From an uncultured Lachnospiraceae bacterium (GTDB lineage: Bacteria; Bacillota_A; Clostridia; Lachnospirales; Lachnospiraceae): DNA of 11,488 bases. Shown piece after piece: positions 5,991-11,488 of this stretch. Location: contig CADBNA010000135.1 in the NCBI GenBank assembly GCA_902795835.1, positions 1-11,488 of the forward strand, in the 5' to 3' direction. The position numbers and the translations under genes are program-made. Every line of letters begins with the position of its first letter. The stretch's first letter is position 1. The notes below the pieces were generated by a model. That model saw nothing but the letters and a program-made list of their open reading frames with translations, was not told the origin of the DNA and did no database searches.

Positions 5991-6426
5991 TTGAGGACAA
6001 GTCCTTTCAAAAAAACGTGATACAATCAAATAAATGTTTAAAGGCACCTGCGTGTAAAACTATACAGCCAGTCCCCTGCGTCCTCCAAACCAGGGAAAAG
6101 AATGCTTTCCGAAATTCTCAAACAAACTTTTCACGAGAATTGATTTATAAACCAGCAAATAACTAATTAGGAAGCTGGGCCACATAATCGGTAAGCAGAC
6201 GGAGTCCGACAGCAGAAATAAATGCAGGCCAATACACAGCCGGCAAGGAGGCAGGGCCTGCCCCGGTGGGACGCATTAAGCGAGCACGTGTTCGAGACCG
6301 GTCGAATCTTAGATGGTCACAGATACTTCTGTGAACATCTTAGATGAGCAGGCTCGAACCTGCGCAGCAAGCGGACAACGGGACAGGCCCTGCCTCCGCG
6401 CCGGCGTCCGTTATAGAAATCAGCCC
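5991..6426. other. 436-bp non-coding stretch between rodA and the carboxypeptidase gene
   Basis: No plausible gene was found here. The rodA-proximal part is filled by a palindromic element described separately (6239-6405). The carboxypeptidase-proximal part (5991-6238) is AT-richer. It contains a 7-bp inverted repeat, AATTCTC (6113-6119) / GAGAATT (6135-6141), with a 15-nt spacer, that could be an operator or chance. It also has weak promoter-like hexamers (TATAGT near 6060 on the minus strand) with no convincing -35. The carboxypeptidase promoter probably lies in this part but I cannot place it with confidence. Confidence 0.6.
6239..6405. repeat. About 167-bp intergenic palindrome (long imperfect hairpin)
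   Basis: The outer arms pair almost perfectly over 26 bp: GCCGGC, then GGAGGCAGGGCCTGCCCC on the left (6239-6264), against GGGACAGGCCCTGCCTCC and GCCGGC on the right (6380-6405), with one 2-nt and one 1-nt mismatch. Further in, both arms carry a GTTCGAG-type motif (6290-6299; reverse complement at 6351-6360) and the 10-mer ATCTTAGATG (6306-6315 and 6337-6346). The tip is a perfect 7-bp hairpin, TCACAGA-TACT-TCTGTGA (6317-6334). The element starts 22 bp past the rodA stop. It has no T-run like a normal terminator. It could be a structured RNA, a MITE-like element or a transcription barrier. Confidence 0.8.
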
Positions 6427-7584
6427 CTACATCAGAATATTCTCCCGCAGTTTCTCCTGCTCATACGTCAGCCTCTCCTCTTTCCTGCGTCTCTGCAGGC
6501 TGACATTCAGGACAAGTCCCATCCCGATATACAGGCTCAGAAGGGACGTCAGTCCATAGCTGACAAAAGGAAGCGGCGTACCGGTATTCGGCAGCAGTCC
6601 GCTGGCGACGCCGATGTTAATAAAAGACTGTATCGCCACCAGGGATCCGAGTCCTGTGCAGATGATCCGGCCGCCCATGTTTCTTGCCCGGGCCGCCGCG
6701 CGCATACACATAAGCACAATGAGAAACAGCAGAAGGAGGATGGTCATGGTTCCCACAAATCCCAGCTCCTCTCCCGCTACGGCAAAAATAAAGTCATTCT
6801 GGATCTCTGCGATAAAGTTGCCTTTACTGGCGGACTGCGTCGTATTGTTCAGCCCTTTTCCCGTAAGCTGTCCGGAACCGATTGCCATGACAGAATTGTC
6901 CTGCTGCATGGCGGATTCGGAATACTCATCGTTTTCCGGCTCCAGAAACGTCATGACACGTTCTTTCTGGTAGTCATCCACGATAGGAAGATCTGTCTGC
7001 GTAATCAGATACAGCACGCCGGTGACAAGGGGAACTACAACCAGAAGCACAACCAGGATCCTGCGGTATGCCAGTCCGGCTGCAAAATACAGCATGCAGA
7101 AAATGGTGCCGATCGTGATGGTGTTTTTCAGGTCCGGCTGCACAAAAATCATGATCAGGGGAATGCCGATCAGGACAACCGCACGCAGGATCGTCGGCCA
7201 TTCATTGACGACGGTCTCATTCATCTGGAAAAACGCGGCAAAAAACAAAATGATCAGTATCTTGGAGAGCTCCGTCGGCTGAAACTGCAGTCCTCCGATC
7301 TTAATCCACCGCTCGGCGCCGTGACTGGCGACGCCGTAGGCGATTACAAGCGTCAGGAGTCCCAGATTGATGACATAGATCGGCCAGTGAAAATGCAGGA
7401 TCCAGTTGTAGTCTACCAGGGACAGCGGAATCATCAGCGCAATCCCTGCCAGAACACCGGCCAGCTGCCTGTTCTGCAGAGAGGGATCGGCAGATCCGAC
7501 CAGCAGCACGCCCAGAGAACTCAGGGCGACCAGAAGCAGGATCAGGATGATATTATAATCACGTAATCGGTAGTATCTAATCAT
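6427..7584 (-). CDS. rodA: SEDS peptidoglycan polymerase RodA
   Basis: This 385-aa polytopic membrane protein belongs to the FtsW/RodA/SpoVE family. Family signatures are visible: ERWIKIGGLQFQPTELSK (91-108), QPDL (149-152), IQNDFIFAVAGEELGFVG (261-278) and TGTPLPFVSYGLTSLLSLYIG near the C-terminus. Asp264 in NDFIF is the expected catalytic aspartate of the extracellular loop. SEDS proteins polymerise lipid II into glycan strands and work as a pair with a class B PBP. It is called RodA rather than FtsW because the partner PBP2 and mreD lie directly upstream. After QPDL it has KNT where many homologues have GTA or STS. The ATG at 7584 has AAAGGAACG just upstream. A 111-bp gap separates it from mrdA. 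Confidence 0.94.
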   Translation of the reverse strand: MIRYYRLRDYNIILILLLVALSSLGVLLVGSADPSLQNRQLAGVLAGIALMIPLSLVDYNWILHFHWPIYVINLGLLTLVIAYGVASHGAERWIKIGGLQFQPTELSKILIILFFAAFFQMNETVVNEWPTILRAVVLIGIPLIMIFVQPDLKNTITIGTIFCMLYFAAGLAYRRILVVLLVVVPLVTGVLYLITQTDLPIVDDYQKERVMTFLEPENDEYSESAMQQDNSVMAIGSGQLTGKGLNNTTQSASKGNFIAEIQNDFIFAVAGEELGFVGTMTILLLLFLIVLMCMRAAARARNMGGRIICTGLGSLVAIQSFINIGVASGLLPNTGTPLPFVSYGLTSLLSLYIGMGLVLNVSLQRRRKEERLTYEQEKLRENILM

Positions 7585-7602
7585 ATCGTTCCTTTATCAG
7601 AC

Positions 7603-7617
7603 GCGGCCAATAGCCGC
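7603..7617. other. Small GC-rich hairpin before rodA
   Basis: GCGGC-CAATA-GCCGC forms a 5-bp stem with a 5-nt loop, about 10 nt upstream of the rodA ribosome binding site in the 111-bp mrdA-rodA gap. There is no following T-run on the minus strand, so termination is unlikely. An mRNA-processing or translation-tuning role is possible but unproven. Confidence 0.3.
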
Positions 7618-7695
7618 CGACAGTTACAGGCTTCCGCTTTATGTATTCTTGCAGCCACAGGTCACATGCGGATGCAGTGAGCATGGTCACAGCCG

Positions 7696-10614
7696 TCAGT
7701 CATGCGTGACCGTCGTGTACATCTCGCTCTCATCGGCCCTGCCGAGAAGGATATCTTCCACAGGCAGCTGTTCAAAGTAATAATTCAGGACATCCTTGGC
7801 AACAAGCGAAGCATTTCTGGAAGTATAGCCAAAGGGAATTCTGACAGCATAGGCAATATCTTCGTGATACCGGTTGTGCGCTTCCGTAAAGCCGATGGCA
7901 AGCGAGTGGTCAGGACGGACCTTGGACTCCTGCGCGGTACCGGTCTTGGTGTATACATTCAGGGTAAATCCCTGCCAGGCCGAATCCGAAGCCGTCGCGG
8001 ACCGCATGCCCTGCCAGATCAGATGCCACGTCTCCTGGCCGTAGTTCGACCGGGTGTGGACGACGGGATCCCGGGTGTCCGTCACATTGCCTTCCGAATC
8101 CGTAATGTGATCGATCAGGCTCAGGTCATAACAGGTGCCCCTGCTTGCCAGGGTATTGGCATAGCGCGCCAGCTGCGTCGTCGTAAACTGGTGTGTGCCC
8201 TGTCCGATTGCCGAGGGAATCGCAAGGTCATCGGATATATGGGAGTCCGTCTCCGGAATCTCAATGCCGGAAGCCGTTTCCAGACCGAAATCAGCTGAAT
8301 ACCGCTGCAGGAGGGACAGCTCCGTGCTCTGATGGTATTTTCCGTCTTCCGTTTCACCCAGGCTGTAGCCGACCTGACAGAAAAAGACGTTGCAGGAATG
8401 CTCCAGCGCTTCTGTGATTGTCAGTTCGCCGTGGCCGTCCAGGTACCAGCAGTGCACCTGATCGCCCTCATCCAGGAAGCCGGCGCCGAACACACCGGTA
8501 CACAGGACTGTAGAACTGCGGTCTATTACCTTCTCTTCCAGTCCGGCAGCCGCCACAACCGGCTTATAGGTGGATCCGGGAGCTGTCAGCTGCTGCGTGG
8601 CCTTGTTGTAGAACGGAGAAGCCCGGTCAACTGTCAGTTCATAATAATAATCCGTATCCATATTGTTGACAAGCCGTGTATTGTCATACCCGGGGTAGGT
8701 GACGCAGGCCCGGACTTTGCCGGTTTCCGGATCGGTAATCACGATCGAACCGGCACACGGATCCAGCGCAAGCTGCGCGGGTGTGATCTCCAGATGGGTG
8801 ATCTTATCGCGGATCGCATCAGAGGGCGTTATTTCCCGGGACCGGAACTGCTGGTAGATCTCGTCATTTTTGTCGAGAACGCCCTGATCGTACAGCAGCT
8901 GAATGACATCAAAAGGAAGCAGTCTGTCATGCTGGAGCATATAGCGGATCAGCACTTTGTCAAATCCGGAATCGTCCGGAAGATGCTCCTGTATATAATC
9001 AATGACTGCCTGATAAATCTCGTCACCCGTCAGGTAATCCGTCTCCTGCTCAGGGAGACGGGCCATATCCACCCAGTTTTCGTTAACGGCATGCAGCAGG
9101 AATGTGCGCATACTGACAGAACCTTCTGTGATGAAGGCCTGATACGTCTCATCCGACAGATTGATCCGGGAGGCATCCAGGATATTGCTGCCGCTCGTCA
9201 GGAACTGCGACCGGATATACGAGATATACTGCTGGTGCTCCTCAGACAGGTCATTAAACGAGGCGGCCGTCGGATTGTTCAGCTCCGCCTCCAGCCAGCT
9301 GCTGATCTCAGAGCGGAATTCATCCAGAGCGGCAGACACCTTTTTTTCTGTTTCCGTGGCATCCGCCTCCTGAAAATGAGCGATGTCCAGGACATTATTG
9401 TTGAACAGCGCGTTATACACATCATAGACAGGTATGGGGAGCATCTGGTCATCTTCCAGAGCCAGTTTGTCCACCCATTTGTCCTCTACGATATTCTGTG
9501 TGAGAATACCGGCAATCCTCTGTTCCAGAATCTGGTAGCAGGCAGACTGCAGTTCCGTGTCGATGCTCAGATAGACGTCCTGGCCCTGCTTCGGCTCAAC
9601 GCGTCTGCGGATGTCCAGCACACGGCCCAGATTATCCACGACCACTTCTTCCCAGCCGTCCGTGCCCTGCAGGGTCATCTCCAGTGTCTGCTCAATGCCG
9701 GCTTTGCCTATGATAGAGGTGTTGGAGTATCTGCTGTCAACGGTCTGGAGGTCTTCCAGCTCTTCCTGCGAAGGCTGGCCGGTATAGCCGATGATCGGGC
9801 CCATGTCCAGAGAGGTGGTATAGATGCGGCTGTAGTCATCAATGACGTTGACGCCAATCATATTGGCCGTGTTCTCCAGAACGGCGGCAACCGTCTCATC
9901 ACTGACATTCCGGGCAACCGTCACCGGCATATAGCGCTGGAAACTGACCAGACTGAGCTGCCAGCGCACATTGATGATGTGCAGGACGGCAGCCGGGTCC
10001 AGCTCGCGAGGCATGTCATATGCAGCCAGTTCCTCGTCTGTAAAAGGCACCTCCGTATAGACCAGCCCGAAACGGTCTTCCGAGGAAAGATCGGCAATAA
10101 TCTGTTCTGGTGTCGCGAAACGCTCTCTCTCCTTCAGCTCGTCAACGGTCCGGTAGCCATACACATCGGCCCGGAAGCGGTTGATGGCCGTCTCATTCTC
10201 CGTATTGAAACGGTAATTCCCGTAATCATCCAGAATGATCCTGAAATCTCCGGCCAGAGTGTCACCGCGCGCCAGGATCATCTCTGTCAGGTGATAGATT
10301 TCACTGTTCAGTGAAAGGTTTTTTTCGCGCATAGTCTCATAGCTGCCGCTGTCCTCTATAGTGACGGACTTCGTCAGCTCATTATAGGCCAGCAGATTGC
10401 CGTTGACGTCATATATATTGCCGCGGGTACTCTTCACCGTACGGGTCCGCGTTGTTTTCACGGAGAAGTTTTCCATATACTCCTCTCCGCTGATAATCTG
10501 CAGATTGAACATTCGCATAGACAGCACAGCCGTCATGCCCACAAAAATCAGCGTAAGAAGAAGTGTGCGGTTGGCAAAAAATGCCTGAATGGCATGAATT
10601 ATCTTCTTAACCAA
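7696..10614 (-). CDS. mrdA: Penicillin-binding protein 2 (class B, elongasome transpeptidase) with large insertion
   Basis: This 972-aa protein has a short cytoplasmic tail, one membrane helix (about residues 17-33) and the PBP dimerisation/pedestal region, with RGNIYDVNGNLLAYN (64-78). The C-terminal transpeptidase domain begins near 620 (AGSIVITDPETGKVRA). The active-site motifs are intact: STYK (Ser681, Lys684), SCN (740-742) and KTG (890-892). It crosslinks lateral-wall peptidoglycan and pairs with RodA downstream. It is far longer than the roughly 630-700 aa of typical PBP2. About 250 extra, mostly helical residues (about 370-620) separate LSIDTELQ from the catalytic domain. The start appears to be TTG at 10614, overlapping the end of mreD by 16 bp; the same frame is closed by a stop a few codons upstream and the next ATG lies inside the membrane helix. 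GGAGGA lies about 12 bp before the TTG. Confidence 0.95.
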   Translation of the reverse strand: MVKKIIHAIQAFFANRTLLLTLIFVGMTAVLSMRMFNLQIISGEEYMENFSVKTTRTRTVKSTRGNIYDVNGNLLAYNELTKSVTIEDSGSYETMREKNLSLNSEIYHLTEMILARGDTLAGDFRIILDDYGNYRFNTENETAINRFRADVYGYRTVDELKERERFATPEQIIADLSSEDRFGLVYTEVPFTDEELAAYDMPRELDPAAVLHIINVRWQLSLVSFQRYMPVTVARNVSDETVAAVLENTANMIGVNVIDDYSRIYTTSLDMGPIIGYTGQPSQEELEDLQTVDSRYSNTSIIGKAGIEQTLEMTLQGTDGWEEVVVDNLGRVLDIRRRVEPKQGQDVYLSIDTELQSACYQILEQRIAGILTQNIVEDKWVDKLALEDDQMLPIPVYDVYNALFNNNVLDIAHFQEADATETEKKVSAALDEFRSEISSWLEAELNNPTAASFNDLSEEHQQYISYIRSQFLTSGSNILDASRINLSDETYQAFITEGSVSMRTFLLHAVNENWVDMARLPEQETDYLTGDEIYQAVIDYIQEHLPDDSGFDKVLIRYMLQHDRLLPFDVIQLLYDQGVLDKNDEIYQQFRSREITPSDAIRDKITHLEITPAQLALDPCAGSIVITDPETGKVRACVTYPGYDNTRLVNNMDTDYYYELTVDRASPFYNKATQQLTAPGSTYKPVVAAAGLEEKVIDRSSTVLCTGVFGAGFLDEGDQVHCWYLDGHGELTITEALEHSCNVFFCQVGYSLGETEDGKYHQSTELSLLQRYSADFGLETASGIEIPETDSHISDDLAIPSAIGQGTHQFTTTQLARYANTLASRGTCYDLSLIDHITDSEGNVTDTRDPVVHTRSNYGQETWHLIWQGMRSATASDSAWQGFTLNVYTKTGTAQESKVRPDHSLAIGFTEAHNRYHEDIAYAVRIPFGYTSRNASLVAKDVLNYYFEQLPVEDILLGRADESEMYTTVTHD

Positions 10615-11123
10615 GGCGACTGTTCTTCCTCCAGTTCATATGCGGCCAGCCGACGGTTGACCACATAGTAGATCCTGTAAAACAGAATGGTAAAAATAAC
10701 AGTGGCGATCATCTCCGGCAGAATGACACTGCGCAGATAGACCTGAAAATCAAGGCGCCTGTGCAGGGCAAAATCAGCCAGGAAAAATAGCAGATGATAA
10801 GCCAGGTCGGCCGTCCCCGCAAACAGCATGGGGAGCTTGATGTCTTCATCAAAGAAAACATTGTAGAGACCGCCCGTCAGGAATCCGGCATACATGAAAA
10901 CCAGTGCGCTGAACCCAAACAGGTTTGTAAAAAAGATGTCCAGGAGCAGGCCTGAAAAAAAACCGGTCAGGATGCCTGCCTGTCTGCCGCGCATGAAGCC
11001 CATGGACACCGTCAGGATCAGGAGCAGGTTCGGCACGCCGGGCAGGGAAAACATGGGCAGCAGACTCGTCTGGATGACGAATGTCAGGATGATCAGGACT
11101 GCGGTTATGATCTGCCTGCGCAT
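10599..11123 (-). CDS. mreD: Rod shape-determining protein MreD
   Basis: This 174-aa integral membrane protein has about five to six hydrophobic segments. The family pattern is clear in the first half: QTSLLPMFSLPGVPNLLLIL (18-37), then MGFMRGRQAGILTGFFSGLLLDIFF (41-65) and GFSALVFMYAGFLTGGLY (70-87). The C-terminus is charged (ELEEEQSPWLRR). MreD is a membrane component of the elongasome, working with MreB, MreC, RodA and PBP2. The ATG at 11123 follows a strong AAAGGAGG site. Its 3' end overlaps the mrdA start. mreC, normally directly upstream, does not end within the 365 bp to the right; a palindromic element occupies that space. Confidence 0.94.
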   Translation of the reverse strand: MRRQIITAVLIILTFVIQTSLLPMFSLPGVPNLLLILTVSMGFMRGRQAGILTGFFSGLLLDIFFTNLFGFSALVFMYAGFLTGGLYNVFFDEDIKLPMLFAGTADLAYHLLFFLADFALHRRLDFQVYLRSVILPEMIATVIFTILFYRIYYVVNRRLAAYELEEEQSPWLRR

Positions 11124-11488
11124 GGCGGCCTCCTTTCTGCGGATTTATTTTGCAACACGAAATGAATTGGCAGTAGTTTGTATTTTGGGGAACGGTCGCC
11201 GGCAGTGACGGCAATACCGTCTGTCCCTCAAGTCCTCCGGGCACAGGAAGTTCTAACCTTCCCGCCGTTCCCTTCATTGCCGGAAGGGGCTGAAGGCGTT
11301 CTCACTTCATGGTCTGTGCGAAAAACCGGCTTTTGCGCTGTGAGCCGCCGTTCACTGTCGGGAACTGTGGGAAGCCAAGAACTTCCATGTACCCTCCGGA
11401 ATTCGGGATCGCCGGCATTGCGGTCACTGCCGGCTGGAATCTCTCCTGATAAACAGCTGAGCGGGACGAGGGTTCATACTAAACAGCA
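11124..11488. other. 365-bp region upstream of mreD without a convincing gene
   Basis: No mreC coding sequence or other recognisable gene reaches this region; short minus-strand frames entering from the right edge close quickly. Most of it (11198-11434) is the palindromic element listed separately. The 74 bp next to mreD hold its ribosome binding site but no convincing promoter. A 28-codon minus-strand frame (11302-11388) with a GGAGG site lies inside the palindrome and is discussed as a finding, not called as a gene. Confidence 0.6.
11198..11434. repeat. About 237-bp imperfect palindrome upstream of mreD
   Basis: The two ends are perfect 12-bp inverted repeats, GCCGGCAGTGAC (11198-11209) and GTCACTGCCGGC (11423-11434). 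The 61-bp arms (11198-11258 and 11374-11434) remain alignable along their length in inverted orientation, roughly three quarters identical. The next 14 bp also pair (TTCCCGCCGTTCCC at 11259-11272 with GGGAACTGTGGGAA at 11360-11373), then CTCAC/GTGAG (11301-11305, 11340-11344). Near the middle, GCG-AAAA and TTTT-GCGC (11318-11338) make a small hairpin. The left arm recurs at 937-997. No transposase or target-site duplication was seen. It is probably a MITE-like or REP/IRU-like intergenic element, or a structured RNA within the mre transcript. Confidence 0.8.

Noticed and set aside
5253..6020. 255-codon plus-strand open frame opposite the carboxypeptidase gene
   Set aside because: It is antisense to an intact S11 carboxypeptidase; its composition is that of a shadow frame.
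6239..6405. tRNA gene or ordinary rho-independent terminator of rodA
   Set aside because: Only a T-arm-like motif is present, without D-arm, anticodon or acceptor stems, and no T-run follows the hairpin on either strand.
6313..7566. 417-codon plus-strand open frame opposite rodA
   Set aside because: It is antisense to RodA. The product is rich in His, Gln, Asp and Arg with no domain pattern, as expected from the complement of a hydrophobic membrane protein gene.
7630..7695. Repeated GGTCACA motifs in the mrdA-rodA gap
   Set aside because: The matches are only 7-8 bp, recur once more by chance inside the 6239-6405 palindrome, and show no regular spacing.
8332..10314. 660-codon open frame on the plus strand opposite mrdA
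   Set aside because: It is fully antisense to a clear PBP2 gene, and its translation has no recognisable motif, domain pattern or ribosome binding site. Codon bias of the real gene readily leaves its opposite strand open.
10849..11277. 142-codon minus-strand frame running from the palindrome into mreD
   Set aside because: It overlaps the start of mreD in another frame and has no ribosome binding site or domain. Its N-terminal part is just the repeat arm translated. A similar frame after the HlyD-like stop (LELLVPGGPEG) differs at amino-acid-changing positions, which argues against coding.
11198..11434. Insertion sequence with transposase
   Set aside because: The interior is too short for a transposase, no transposase motif is seen, and no target-site duplication is evident at the ends.

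Overview
The window looks like a stretch of a Gram-positive Clostridia chromosome, most likely Lachnospiraceae. The grounds are Firmicutes-type gene order (mreD-mrdA-rodA; an HlyD-like gene followed by yggS and sepF), a very long PBP2, a class C sortase paired with signal peptidase I, moderate GC content and Shine-Dalgarno sites close to AGGAGG. Family or genus cannot be fixed from the sequence alone. Every convincing gene is on the minus strand, so the window is transcribed from right to left.

Reading in the direction of transcription: (1) 11488-11124 holds no convincing gene. It carries a roughly 237-bp imperfect palindrome where the end of mreC would normally be. (2) 11123-6427 is the cell-elongation cluster mreD, mrdA (PBP2) and rodA. 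mreD and mrdA overlap, and mrdA appears to use a TTG start. (3) 6426-5991 is a 436-bp non-coding stretch with a second, unrelated palindrome of about 167 bp. (4) 5990-4935 encodes a membrane-anchored D-Ala-D-Ala carboxypeptidase. (5) 4847-3009 is a tight three-gene unit: a small coiled-coil protein with an acidic repeat tail, type I signal peptidase and a class C sortase. It has a clear promoter in front and a terminator behind. (6) 2855-999 encodes a small P-loop protein and a membrane-anchored HlyD-like protein, again behind a plausible promoter. (7) 997-937 is a diverged copy of one arm of the palindrome found upstream of mreD. (8) 879-1 holds yggS (PLP-binding protein) and the first 48 codons of sepF.

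Functionally this is mostly a cell-envelope region. MreD, PBP2 and RodA build lateral-wall peptidoglycan, the carboxypeptidase trims its stem peptides, the signal peptidase and sortase process and link surface proteins, and SepF serves the divisome. The housekeeping genes are ordinary. The least explained material is the pair of large intergenic palindromes, the orphan arm copy, the LepB-sortase operon with no visible pilin substrate, and the 141-aa P-loop protein. No tRNA, rRNA, CRISPR array or transposase was seen.
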